A stretch of DNA of 64,000 nt from Cunninghamia lanceolata (GCA_027924645.1 BSBN01001687.1:1798001-1862000); one strand, 5' to 3'. Shown: positions 24,905 through 37,271, numbered from the stretch's first letter. A program made the numbers and translations. Notes: generated from the sequence alone by a model not told the origin.

Positions 24905-27360
24905 GCCATTCACTCTATTAGGAAAGGCAGGATAGAAAGGATGATAATTAAATTGGATGTTAGAAAAGCATATGAGCAGGTTGATAGAGGCTTCCTGCTA
25001 AACATTTTAGAATGCTCTGGCCTTTGCCCATAATGGTTTACTGTAATCATCAATGGGGGCCCTCAAGGTGTCTTCGAGTCAACTAGAGTACTAAGACAAG
25101 GAGATCTATTGACATTGGTTCTTTTCATCATTGTTGCTAAATTATTAGGCAAATTAATCAAGAATATGAGTAGCAAGGGATTGTGGAAAGGTGTTGGGGT
25201 GGCCCCAAATTGTGAGCCTCTAACTCACCTCTAGTTTGCAAATGATACTCTACTTTTTCAGCATTGCCAGGTGTAGGGAAGCAAGAGTAATCAGCAAAGT
25301 TTTAGAAACTTATAGCCTAGCCTCAAGACCACACATAAATAAAAGAAAATTAGAGATCTTTTTCCTAAATACAGATATTAGGAAACAACAAGAAATTAAG
25401 AGAATCTTGGGATATAAGAGCAGCATTTTACCCAGTAAGTACTTGGGCATCCTCCTTTTTGAAGGGGTGTCCAAAGCTCATTTGTGGGATCCGGTTCTGG
25501 AAAATATAGAGAAGGTGGCTTCTTGGAAGGGTAGGTGGTTGACCAGTGTTGGCTGCATTCTCATGCTAAAGGTGGTGGTGGTGGAAATCCCTATTTACAT
25601 CCTATCTTGCTTAAAAATGCTAAGGAAGATTTGTGCAACCATCAACCAGAGGATGTGTGATTTCTTTTGGAATGGGAGTGATGATGAGAAGAAGTTCCCC
25701 CTCATTGCTTGGGATACAATTTATAGATCAAAACAAGAAGGTGGGGTGGGACTGAGAAAGTGGTCGGAGATGAACTTGGCTCTAGGAGCAAAGCTAATTT
25801 GGGGCCTCTTTTCTGATTCCAACCTAAGATGGGCATGCATCCTTTGAAACAAATACCTTGACTTAGAGGATCCATGCAGAATCCTCATTGTTTCCAACCT
25901 CCCTTGTGGCTCTGTAATCTATAACTTCCTCCTGGAGTGCGAAAACCTCATCACAAAGTACTTAACATGGGAAGTGAAAAATGGGAGATGAGCTAAATTC
26001 TGGGAAGACTCCTGGAATGGATTCCTAGCTCTTGCAGAGATTCCTTCTTTAGGTGAAATTTGGCTTGCTCTTTCAAGACAATGGGTATGTTTGTCAAAGA
26101 CTATTTGCATCCAGTTGTAATAAATGGAAGAATAGAGTGGCATTGGAAGTCAACTGATGGTCTAGGGTTAGCAATGAGTGGCATTTCAGATGAGGATGAT
26201 CAAATCAGATGGTTAGTTTTGAGGTCGGGAAACTACAATGTTAAGTTGGGATATAAAGTGGCAGTAATGGAAGAACCCACCTAGGACTAGCCATCCATTT
26301 TGTGCTGGGACAAAGCTATCTTGCCTAAGGCAGGAGCTTTCACTTAGGTGGTAATTCAAAAGAGAATCCTAATTGGTAGCAGGTTAAAGAAATTGGGTTT
26401 TAGTGGATCGTCAAGGTGCCCTTTGTGGCAGAAAGCAGAAGAGATGGTAGATCACATCCTAATCAACTACAAGTATTTGAAGGAGTGATGGCGCTTGGTT
26501 TGTAAAAAAATGGAGTGGCAAAGTCCTATGCAGAATGACTTAGAGGATCTCTTTAAGGCTTGGCCGATCCTATACAAGAAGTATGTCTTCTTGAGCCTCT
26601 GTATAGTTAGCCCCTCGATAATTGTTTGGGAGATTTGGAAAGAGAGGAACAAGAGAATCTTCTAAGACAAAGAATATGGAGTGAACCCTCTGTGGCATAA
26701 AATTGAGATGCCCATCAAGGAAGTGGTTAATAGTGCAGCACAAAATCATTCCTTGAAGAATAGTGCTTTCTTATGTTGGGATGGAGAAATTATGAAGATT
26801 TGGTCTGGCCTCAAAATCCCCCCTGTTTATGGGAAGGATCAGGTTCATGCATTGCATAATCCTTAAGCAGACACAAGTTGAATGCCTCTTGGGGAGGGGT
26901 GGAAAAAATTAAACTTCAATGGAGCATCAAAAGGAATTCCCAAAATTTCTGGGGCAGGATGTCTTATTAGAGATGATAAAGGGCTGATGATGATCTTCGC
27001 AGCTAAAAAACTTTTCGAAGGCACAAATAATGAGGCTGAGGCACAAACATTATTATTGGGCCTCTAAATGGTGGGAAAGTTAAATATAAAGAGGCTAGCT
27101 ATAGAAAGGGATTCCCAATTAATTATTAATGGAATTAGGATCTTCAATAAAGGGAACCTAAGTTAGAAGCTAAGAAACATATTAAGAATGTGCATGGGCA
27201 TCATCGATAAACTAGACGACTTCACAGTGAGCCATGTCTTTAGGGAAGCAAATAAAGAGGTAGATGAATTGGCAAATGTGGCGATCGACATACATGTCGT
27301 AGAGCATGCAACAAGTGATTGGGAATAGTGGAGTTTGCTTGAGAAGGATTTGTAATAATT
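24905..27360 (+). pseudogene. LINE ORF2, 3' part: RT palm, zf-RVT, RNase H
   Basis: Continues the RT broken at 18673. KLDVRKAYEQVD and GGPQGVF are followed by LRQGDLL, then FANDTLLF (about 25234-25257), where the family has FADD; the catalytic Asp is Asn. The thumb and connection run to about 25850. zf-RVT lies near 26400-26465 (CPLWQKAEEMVDHIL). RNase H spans about 26880-27340: NFNGASKG (family NFDGASKG), NNEAEAQTLLLGL, ERDSQL and FREANKEVDELAN. Multiple stops and frameshifts. The RNase H domain is typical of plant L1 lineages. Confidence 0.87.
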
Positions 27361-27428
27361 CCTCTGCAGGGCAAGGCCTTAAGCATTTATGAAATCCTTT
27401 GATGATCGAGCATGGGATTTGATGGAGC

Positions 27429-28109
27429 TTGGCTGGAGAAGGAGGTTACGATGCTGGCAGTATTATGGAGAAGTATGCACCAGAGGCTTATTTAGCAGGC
27501 CCAACTCAGATGTGCAAGGCAACAATGGAGACGTTATTGAGCCTATTTGGGAGAGGGAGGCAAATGTCTTTCCAGGGTGAGATCACCGAGCTCAGGCTTA
27601 GGAAGATTTTCAAAACCCAGTCTGGGATTGTTTTAATGGGAGTTAAAATGGTTCTAGGAGACTATTTTGTCTTAGATGGAAATTGCTATAGAGTTAATTT
27701 AGATGTTGCATCAATGTTCACTGCTGTAATGTTGGACTTAGGAGTGGAGAAAGATATCATTCGGGTGATTCTGAAAAACCCCGGTCTTCTCTAAATGGCA
27801 CAGAGGTATGGACTTCTAGTTAAATTTGTGGTAGTTGGGTTGGGTTTTAGGCTGAAAAATGGAGCATGGCCGATGTTGTTGCCCAAATTCAATGGGCCCT
27901 AGATTCCCTTCATCATGGAAGTCGTCGAGGGAGATGTGAAAGTGAGAAGGAGGAAGGCATCCTGGGGTGTAAACTTCCTAAAGCAAGTGGAAGGGGTGGG
28001 TGGTGATAATATAGTGGACTAGTCTTTTGCTTTGGTCAAGGAGGAGGTGCTAGGTGAAGAAGCTGGTGAGGACAATGGGCCAGGTAATGCAGTGGCTAGG
28101 GTGCCTTAG
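27429..28109 (+). pseudogene. Extra open region downstream of LINE RNase H, unknown function
   Basis: A single frame of about 226 codons interrupted by three stops (near 27792, 27900 and 28020) and ending at TAG 28107-28109. It is Gly/Glu/Val-rich and contains stretches such as MEKYAPEAYLAGPTQMCKAT and NCYRVNLDVASMFTAVMLDL. I see no zinc, nuclease or RT motif. It lies inside the LINE target duplication, so it belongs to the element or was carried by it. There is no ATG at the left end; the first in-frame ATG is a few codons in. Confidence 0.4.
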
Positions 28110-28322
28110 TATTTGCTTTGTTAAGTTTATAGATATACTATGTAACTGGTACCCATAATGGGATTTTGTCATATGAATGTAAATTTCCAAAATATGAAGC
28201 AATAAAAGTTAATAGTTAATTACTTTTACTGTTGCGGCCCTCCATTAGAGCAGCCTATTTTCTTTTTTGATTTTCATATATTATGGGTTGACCCCCAAAA
28301 TGGCCACATTCACAAACCCAAA

Positions 28323-28339
28323 AAAATATTATTATAAGA
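28323..28339. repeat. Right target-site duplication of the LINE
   Basis: Exact copy of 15421-15437. Confidence 0.85.
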
Positions 28340-29689
28340 TTTTTATTTCATTTTAATATTTAATATCATCAAAGTAAGTTTTAAAAAATATATAATAATT
28401 TTTTACCATTATCCAAATTATATATTATTTAAATTTTTAATTAAAATTTATTTTATTTACTTACAAATTATTTTATTTTACTTTACAACCATTTAATAAT
28501 TACTTTATTATTTTTGCATTGTGAAAAGTTATTTTTATTTATTTAAGAGTTCTTTTGTTAGTTGGATTTGTTTTTAATTTTTAATTTATTATTTTATAAT
28601 TTTTAAATATATAATATATATTGTTTTTTAATTAGATTTTAAAAATTTATACCATTAATAGTTATGTATTTTTAGTTTTATAAAATCAATAAATTATTTA
28701 TAAAATTTTAATTATTAAATTATTTTAATTTTGATATAATATTTTAAATACTATACCAGATATTTCTTATTTTCATTGGCCTAATAAAATCACCATCTAT
28801 TTTTAACACATTCAAGTTTGGTGAATCTAGTTCTAAGATAGTTTTGCCAATCTCATGTGCAATTAAAATCTCGTAGATAAAGTATACTGAAGATTAAATT
28901 CACGTCAATGGCATTCCAAAGGGTTAAGCTTATAGTATTTCTTGGTATCTTCCAACACTTCTTGATATCTATTAACTTCCAAATATCTCCACCATTTGTG
29001 AATACAGCTTCATATAGCAACTTTGATATTCCACTAAGTGGAGACCTTATTAGTTGTTTTCTCTCACTTAGTGCAACAAAGAAATGAACAATATAATTCC
29101 CCAAGGTTTGTATTATCAATCAATAAATATAGTCATTAGAAATTTCACAATTTATTGTTCGCTTTTGTTTATGCAAGTTTTGTTTTATGTACTAATATTA
29201 AGTCATTCTATACAAGTACTTTCACAATTTTTTTTCTTCCTTAATATTTAACAAATATAATTTATTGTAAGGAACAAACCCAACTTTAGCTATGATAGTC
29301 ACAATTGTGCCTAGTACAAATCAAACTTTGGGTCAAGGTCAACCATAATAACTATAATCTTCATCAATCCAGTAAAATCATGATACATTCAAATTGCAAG
29401 AATATGTTGATCACTCTTCATGGCTCACCTAGCAACTAGACAACAAATACTACTATTACAATACTATAGATACTTGCCACTACGTGGCACTTGTGTTATT
29501 TTACTTTAGAACTATTTTATTTATTGTATATATGGACATTATAAATTTTAATTTACTTTAGAATTATTTTATTTTTAAATATATGTTGGTTGTGTTTTGT
29601 TTTTTATGTACCTATTGACATAATTATTATTTTATTATTTGTAAATGATATTATTTTTATTTTACACATTTATAGTATTTTGATATATT
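28340..29689. other. Very AT-rich spacer
   Basis: Long A/T runs, no gene visible. A GCCAC-TAC-GTGGC inverted repeat at 29476-29488 resembles the one at 14009-14021. Confidence 0.6.
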
Positions 29690-30420
29690 GAATTTATTTT
29701 ATGATATTTATGGTTTACAAGTGAACTTGAGAAAAATAAAGGTTATGGTTTTGAACACAGCTATTTGAAAGAAGCTAATGCAACCAATTTCATTTACAAA
29801 GGAAATTGGGGTAAAATGGTTTTATGCTCTACTTACCTTAGTGTCTTTTGTGGGACCTTACTTCAATATGCTTACTACTATAGAAGAGAGATTATGTAAG
29901 GGTTATGATGCACTTAATACACTTGAGAGATAATATTTCCAAACCTTGTTTCAAGATGCCAAGAAAAATTTGTGTATCTTCCAAAAGTTAGTGTTACCAA
30001 CATGATTGTATAGTTGTGAGATTTGGGGACATGGACTTCACAGTACTAGTTGGTCTCAAGTTGACAAAGTTCTTATTTCTATTCTAACCAAAAACATGCG
30101 GGTGAAACTATTAGTTCCACATATAATTTTTTTTGAATTTGACATTTATCATCTTCATATTTTAATTGTATTTCATGTAGTGATGTTGCTTCATGGATTA
30201 AGAAGTATGATCAATAGAAAATTCAACATAATAAATATCAATTCAAGGCTCTTCAATCATCTATGAAGTTATGTGAATAAGGGATCAAGAACAATTGGTA
30301 TGTCAAATGTATAGGTTTCTTGCAAGGAATTGGTATTGATATCAATCATTTTTCTCTAACACATGTTGTGTAATGAAATAAATTGCACAAGAGAAGAATA
30401 TAATAGGAAATATGTTATGA
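29690..30420 (+). pseudogene. Decayed LINE RT C-terminal fragment
   Basis: Degenerate translation resembles the region after the RT catalytic site of plant non-LTR elements: VYLPKVSVTNM is followed by YSCEIWGHGLHSTSWSQVDK (about 30009-30068), matching the family pattern of a Tyr-x-x-Glu-hydrophobic-Trp-Gly stretch and a Lys-rich helix. Many stops; no ends or target duplication found. Confidence 0.5.
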
Positions 30421-32374
30421 ATACTTGTTAAACTTTAGAATAATAAGCCACTCTAAGAAGGAAAACCTCCAAAAATCTCCAATAAGAACACATTCATAAA
30501 ATTCAATGATAATAAGCTATCCTCTACCTCCTACATATACCATACTTTTGCTATGGATGCCACCCAAGCTAACTTAACCACCTATATAAGACTATAGTAA
30601 CGATCATATAACTTAATTAAGAGTTATGGTAGCCACAAGTCCACTACTCATATCTCTATGCACACTGTAGAATTAAGGGTGTAGCATGCCCCTTCACACA
30701 AGCATTATCCTCAATATTGATCAATTATGGATGCTTTTATGCAAAACCTTCATCTTCCCATGTGGCAACTTTTACAAGAGAATACTTCCATTTAATGAGG
30801 TGCTTTGTGATTGTCCCAGTCCTTAGAGCTTCTTTCTGTGTGTCTAGAAAATTAACTGAGGCTCCAAGATAGGTCTTCATTTTGGGTCTAACTTCCTTTT
30901 GGCCTATCCCTCAAAATAGCTTATGGATTTGATGATGTAGGAATCTTTGACTATTGCACTTCCAATGACAATAATTGAGCCACTCCTATCTACCACCTTG
31001 TTAAGCATCTTTTACATTTGGTTAGATGGTTTAACCTAAAATTGGAATGAAGATAAAGACAACATGACACTAACAATGACGTAGTCTCAAGACCATCGAC
31101 GTTACGACACGGACTGAATGCAAATTGGCAAGCTATGACCTATTTGCAAATTGCAAGTACATAAAAATAGCAAAGCGTACACATGTCGATGTAACAACAA
31201 TCAACTCAGTCCTTGATAAATGACATAATAATAATCAACATAATGACATCCCTGATGTATTTCCTTCATGCAACTCATTCAATCATACCACAAACTTGTG
31301 TAAACATGTGCATGAGTTTCTCTAATTTGGTTCATTTGCCTTACTGTCACCATCTATCATCCTCTCCCAGATGATACTCTCCCTCAACCTAGTAGAGGGA
31401 AAACTTCCTGCATCCACCTCAGACCAATACAATGATAGTTTGTCTAGTAATTAAAATCAATTGAGATAGCAAATAAATATTCTAAATATTTGTTTCCGAG
31501 ATATTGCACATCATTAAACATATCAGAATTGCTCTCCTAAACAATTCATTTAATCATTTAAAATATTCTAAAATATGTGATTAAAAGTGAGATGTGAACC
31601 ACACTCCTATCTACTCCCTTATTAAGCATCTTTTACATTTGACTATATGACACATGTTCAATGATGATTGTTGTTTCCAAGTCTCAATACGGTGGAAAGT
31701 TACTCACCCTTTACTAAGAATTAAGTGTAATAAAATGGTTAGATGGTTTAATCTAGTTATCTATTAAATTCCTAGAGTAGAGACTAGGTAATAGTATTGA
31801 CACTATGATTTGCTTGAAAATGATACTCATGGGAAGGGTATGCCAAGAGTAGATATATGACAATTAATTTTTGTGGTATTCTATACTTGTATTATGTATT
31901 ATTTGGCTTACAATAGATTAATAGTCTTTGCTATTAAGAGTTAATAGGACCATCTTGGAGGTAAGATGTACCAGGAGTTTGATGATATTATGTTTTTTTT
32001 AATCTTGTGAGTTGATTTGTGTTTTCTGTTTTGTGTTTTCATTACTATCACACAGTCTTGTGGGTGAGTCAAGTAAGAGAAAGTAGTGTTGTGAACAGAT
32101 GACCCACACCTATGCGACTAATATTTGAATGCTTTGGCCAAAGTGATGTTATAGCTATATACATCATCAGTTTGTTGTACCATAGAGTCCATGTTAGTCA
32201 AATATCATGTTATCTAGAGGGGATCTATCTAAAGGTTCATGATAGGCTACATGTGATAGGTGCATACATATTATTATTGCACTTGGTTCTCAAATTGGTT
32301 CTACTATAGACATCACTATCTACCATCCTCATTGAAGGGTTGGGCCACTTCTAGTAGGAAGGTGTGTGGGGGAC
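30421..32374. other. AT-rich spacer, no recognisable gene
   Basis: No conserved motif seen. A roughly 40-bp segment at 30981-31020 recurs with a few mismatches at 31602-31641. The 65-codon open frame at 32112-32309 has no recognisable feature. Confidence 0.55.
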
Positions 32375-33444
32375 TGTTGGTCCATGGTTGGAGGTAAAGT
32401 GCTTAGATTGAAAGGAAGCAAGGTATGCGGAACACACTTCCTACACCAATCTAATGAGGAGAATAGTATGCAAATTCTTTTTAATCCTTACAATTGCAGC
32501 AATGTTAAACACATAACATAAAGATTATAGCAGCAACACAACACATAAAGAGAGTGACACAAGATATATTGTGGGGAAAACCTTTTCAGGTAAAAAACCC
32601 CACACTCTAAAACCTGCACAATATATTATCAAAACAATGGTGTGTTTACAATACACTTGCAATGCAATTTCTTCCAAGAGTCTTCAAATGTCCTTTTTGG
32701 AGTGATTCTGGCAGCATAACAGTACATGTACATCAACTATGCAATTACAACTCCAAAACTATGCAATATATAGAGATACAAGGCAATATTGAGAAGCCTC
32801 TAGAGATAGGCATCCATCTTGGCCACATGGCCATTTTCCCGCATCAAAGGACACTTGTCCAAGCTACAAACATATCTCTTACATCTATGATAACATGGCA
32901 GGTTTGACTTCCCAAAGATAGAGCACTCCATGCTAAAAATAGGCAATGACAAATGCTCTTACACATCTTATAGCTATCATAAAAATCTACAACATGACAA
33001 CACTTAATGTTGTAAGAGAATTTGTCATACACGACTAAAAATATCATATTCCTCTTACAACATGTCATAGCCCAGCTTGGGCACCTAAAGATGCCTTTCT
33101 CTCATGCAAAGATACTCTCCAACATCTGTCCCCACTCGTCATAGGATTCTCTATACTTAGCTCTTACACATCATAGATTGTCATATGGAATATCCTCTTC
33201 CACATACCACAAGGTGCTGACACATGGCATATTAGTGCCACCTCAAATGGGACACCCAAATTCATGTGAATTTGACTTGACCATCCAAGTCACATTCCAA
33301 GTACGATGACATGTCACAATGCCACCTCAACTAAGTGACCAAACTGAATGTACAAGTAAATACAAAATTAGGCAATAAATAAATACACAATTAAATAAAC
33401 AATGCTAGGAATTTGCAAAGGTTGAGACACCTTAATTCCCAACA
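32375..33444. repeat. Probable isolated LTR of an LTR retrotransposon
   Basis: 1070 bp from TGTTGGTCC to TTCCCAACA, with ends inverted relative to each other (TGTTGG...CCAACA). A purine tract (GTGTGGGGGAC) sits just before the left end, suggesting a plus-strand 3' LTR. A GTGGGGAAAACC phrase inside resembles that of the copy 1 and 2 LTRs. No second copy and no matching 5-bp flanks (GGGAC and TGGAT). Confidence 0.45.
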
Positions 33445-33786
33445 TGGATGATGTTCTCCCTCCTATAGCTAACAACCATATTGCTTGCACTCAGATGAGA
33501 AGATTATAACTAATGGTCAATATTATTGTAAATAATGTTCAATTTTGTGTAATTGATGTATATTGGTGGATTGCTAGGACAATAATCATAACCTAGTTTT
33601 TTATCTTATCATTAATTTATTTGTAGACATGTATCATGATGATGATCTATGTAATAATGTAATGTTGGTATCTTTAACTTTGAAATGCAAATCTTTTTGT
33701 TCGTTTAAAAATTATTATATCATTTTTGGTATAATTTCAAGTATATTACTTGTTTAAATAGTATTGGTTGGAAAGTTGGTTATATG

Positions 33787-33798
33787 TGGTATCAGATC
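33787..33798 (+). promoter_or_regulatory. PBS-like site (initiator Met tRNA)
   Basis: TGGTATCAGATC matches the first ten bases of the usual PBS. No LTR end is evident just upstream, so it is a relic or chance. Confidence 0.3.
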
Positions 33799-33881
33799 CT
33801 AGGTTCAAACACTAGGGCCTATAAGCCTACTATGTCTAGCACAAAACTTTTTGAAAACAAGTAAACCTAGGCAAAACAAAG

Positions 33882-35995
33882 TGTAGACATCTAAAATTGA
33901 CTAACATATTGCTATGTTGTCATTTCATCCACTTCATCTACACCATCTTCCTAATCCATCAATTATTATGTCTTATAAATCAAATAACATTTCCTCTATC
34001 TATTAAACTTACCAAGAAAACTTGTGAGGGTAACCCAATGGTGGTGGTCATTCCCCTGCACCAGGGTCTTATTTTCTGACATTACCATTATCACTTAGTG
34101 TTAATCCCCCTAAGGCTTGTCTTGTCGAGGATAATGACAATGAAGACTCAGAAGACAATGTCCCCCTTAGTGTGAAATTTGGTAGTCCCTCTAAATCTAA
34201 AGCCTCACCCCTAGTTGTTGTTGACCCTAACAATCCTGTGGACTTCCCGGCTATTCCCTGTTCTAGCCCCCCCAAGTTCAAAAACGTCTCTCCCCTAAGG
34301 CCCAACACTTTGGTCCGATCCCGGTGATTTCTATTTATAGTGGGGCGGAGGGGTCCCATGGTCATTCCCGCGAAGAAGTAGTTGAGGGCCTTTATGGCCT
34401 GAAAAATAACCCACCTCCTCATGGCAATAAAAAATAAAAAAGCCAGCAACCTAGCCCTGCTAAAAGGGGAAAAAATAAAACTAGAAAGGGTGATGAGGGT
34501 TTGAGAGTTGAGGAACTGGAGACTATGAAGAAACAAGATATTGCTCAGAAGTAGAAAATGGAGGAGACAGTTGATGCCAAGGGGAAGGTTGCGGGTAAAG
34601 ATGGTTCTGAGAGAAGATCGAGCATTAGAAGGTCTTCTAGGCTAGCAGGTGGGAAACCCTAGGTGCTAAAGATTGTTGATTATTCCTCAACATTCAACCA
34701 TGATGACCCTAAGTTTGAGATGGAAATAAAAGAAGTCAAGAACACCCTGGTGCAAGAACAAGAAGGAACAAGTCACTTTGACTCCATGAATAATTCATTT
34801 TACGATTCTGAGCCCAATGATGTTGAAATCTTGGAGACACTTGATAAGGAGGCCCGTCTTGCTACTATGGAAAGCAAAGTCAAGGTGCTGACGAAAGCTT
34901 CCATGAAGGTCTTTCATAGGGCTACCTCTACTTTTATGTTCTATAGGAGGATCATATCACTAATGTTCATGCTATGAATGAAAACAAGGAGGAGCTGATC
35001 AAGATGCTTAAGGATGACTGGAAAGAACTATTTATTTAGCTTTTTCTTATGTTCTTTGCTCTAGACTTGGTGTTGTTTTTTGCTATGGAATTGGTTTAGT
35101 TTTTATTATGTTTTGAACTTCTGTTTCTAGTCAACTGTTTGTGCATTGTTCATGGCCTTGGGCCTATTTTGCTGCCCGTGGGGCTTTTTGTATCAGGATT
35201 TGCACTCGTGTTTGCAGCTTACCTTTATCAAAAACATTTCCTCTATCTATTAATTAAATAAATGCAATTTATTTAATTAATCAATTTCCATTTTCTCATC
35301 AACAAGTAAATGAAATTTATATTTTATTTACTTTCCAAATTATCTATTATCCATGAATTTAATTTCTTTTTCTAAATTATCCATTAATCATTCTCCTAAT
35401 TTCTCTCCACTAATTTCTCTCAATCTAATGACGCATATGACACAAAATAGTTAGCTATGGAATCAATTATAATCAATTTTTCTTAACTTTATTATTGATT
35501 TCTCTCAACTAATTTCAACCATCGATCTTCTAATCTATTCTCCACCGTTGATTGTGATTTTCAAGAAGCTATAAATTCATCCTCATTCAAGCTATGAACA
35601 TGACATCCATTTTGCACACTTACTCTGCCAGTTTATCTTTACAAAATATATCATCCTCTTCCATAATCTATCATCCTCTAGCCCATATCAACAAATCTCT
35701 CATCCTTTAGCTCAAAATCTATCCCTCTCTATAGCACAAATCCACATCTTTTTGGTCTCCATCAAAATCCACTATCACATCAAAGTTGTGTTGCAAAGTT
35801 GAGCAATCCACATACAATCTTCAGGAGCAACATATCATTTGGAGCAAACAAGAATCATTGTGGTAATATTGTTTTATCATTTTCATTTGATTCTTATTAT
35901 CTATTTGATCATTGTTGAGGTTATGCAAAGTATGGATTAGGAGATTCATTATTTCTTATTTTCATTCCATATTTATGCATATACATTTTGGCATG
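33882..35995 (+). repeat. Tat-like gypsy LTR A, carrying a LINE-type insertion
   Basis: It starts TGTAGACATCTAAAA, matching the start of LTR B (43998) and the inverse of the end of LTR C (59830). It ends ATACA before a PBS-like TGGCATGCCCAG. TATA box at about 35568-35576. Without the insertion at 34007-35253 it is about 870 bp. Palindromic ATTAAATAAAT/ATTTATTTAAT motifs are shared with B and C. Confidence 0.6.
34007..35232 (+). mobile_element. 1.2-kb non-autonomous LINE-type insertion
   Basis: Flanked by a 21-bp perfect duplication (33986-34006 and 35233-35253). It lacks RT and endonuclease. Degenerate open stretches occur at about 34095-34325 (VNPPKACLVEDNDNEDSEDN) and at 34400-34974, which is Lys/Glu-rich with RRSSRLAGGK. 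The 3' end, with G/T-rich phrases (TGCTGCCCGTGGGGC) and a short ATCAAAA tail, looks like a plant L1 3' terminus. It could be an internally deleted LINE or a retrocopied transcript. It sits inside LTR A. Confidence 0.65.
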
Positions 35996-35998
35996 CCC

Positions 35999-36018
35999 AG
36001 TGGGACCCACATCCCTGA
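35999..36018 (+). promoter_or_regulatory. PBS-like site of Tat-like element A
   Basis: TGGCATGCCCAGTGGGACCC starts three bases after the LTR end. The same layout follows LTR B. The form recalls the elongator-tRNA primer sites of Tat/Ogre gypsy elements; the exact tRNA is not identified. Confidence 0.5.
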
Positions 36019-36062
36019 ATCTAACATTTTTTGTTGAGTTTGATGCTTTTATGAAGTACATG

Positions 36063-36177
36063 GCACAAAAAGTCACAATTGACTAAAACAAGTCGCATCT
36101 GACTAAAATAGGTCACATCTAACTAAAATAGGGTGCTTTTGATAAATTGAGTCGCTTTTGTGTAAAATAGGTTGCTT
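36063..36177 (+). repeat. Short degenerate tandem motif in the leader of element A
   Basis: About five imperfect copies of a roughly 21-bp unit like AAGTCGCATCTGACTAAAAT. Copy 2 is inserted at its right end. Confidence 0.6.
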
Positions 36178-37271
36178 TGTTGATAACTGAGAGGGGGGGG
36201 GTGAATCAGTTATCCTAATTATTTCCCTTATTAAACTTTCCTTTTAAATGAAGCAGCATAAAATCAAACACAAAACATTAACCATGAAGTAAGAAACACA
36301 TGACACAGTATTTTTGACGTGGAAACCCTGTTAAGGGAAAAAACCACGGGGTGATTAACCCAAGAATTATTCTCTGTTAGAAGAATAGGAAATTACAAAA
36401 ATGGCACTTGCCAATTAGGGCTCACTGCCCGAGCACACTGCTCACAAGAGGCTCACTGCCTACAAGAAGACACACTGTCTTACAAAGTGATAAGAATCAC
36501 AGTCTTGAACTGATTGGAAGCATCTGCATATGCTGGAGTTCAGTTCCGGTTAGGTTCAGTATACTGATCTGCTGCACTTCATCTTTCCTCTGTTCTTTAG
36601 TCTGCTGTCCTTTCACATACCGGATCTTTCTTGTTTCTTCTACTCTATTCTGGACTTGTTCGCATATCCTCACACACTCTGCTCACCCTTTACAACTAAA
36701 TCCATCCTCTATATATATCCGCACAAGTAATTTCATCATCTTTCTAGTCGGCATCCGGAACAGTCTAGTTTCTTACAAACTTAGTTCTGTCGGCTGAATC
36801 CTTGCTCACCAAGCAATGCGGATCAAGCATATACTTGTAGATATCATCAATTATGTCGGCCAAACATGATTCATGCCTCCGCAACCTTTATCATCATCTG
36901 TAACACATCCGGAAAGTAGTTTGATACTCAGTCAGTCAGTTCTTCCTCTGTATTCACTGTCTCTCAGGAATCCGGTACTCAACTATTCATATCTTTTTCC
37001 TTGTCCATCTCCGGAGGCTAAATCCTTGGAATATACTACTCAAGATAGTCCTCTTGACTTCCCCAGATCCGCACTGCACCAAGACACTTCCTCTGAGAGA
37101 TCCGGACCAATCTGTCGGACCTTGCCACATGCTCTGTTCTTATTCACCGGACCACCACAATCTTCAATCTGACTTCCGGTAGAGACATATCATGACTTGC
37201 GGATATGTGGGATGACCTTTGTTGCCATCAATGACAACAACCATGAATCCATATAGTGTCTCTTGCCAACA
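36178..37271 (-). repeat. 3' LTR of copy 2
   Basis: 1094 bp, TGTTGATAAC to GCCAACA (plus strand). The minus-strand TATA-like sequence is at 36708-36718. Many CCGG sites occur. Confidence 0.95.

Larger units (their letters stand above)
15438..28322 (+). mobile_element. Full-length L1-type LINE, split by a copia element
   Basis: Bounded by the 17-bp duplication. Removing the nested copia (18674-24899) and its 5-bp duplication leaves about 6.65 kb, a normal full L1 length. Order: ORF1 (DUF4283-like region, zinc knuckle), ORF2 (apurinic endonuclease, RT, zf-RVT, RNase H) and a further open region. The right end is a short A run (about 28317-28322). All ORFs are broken, and catalytic acids are changed in the endonuclease, RT and RNase H. 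It inserted before the copia, which lies inside its RT. Confidence 0.88.
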
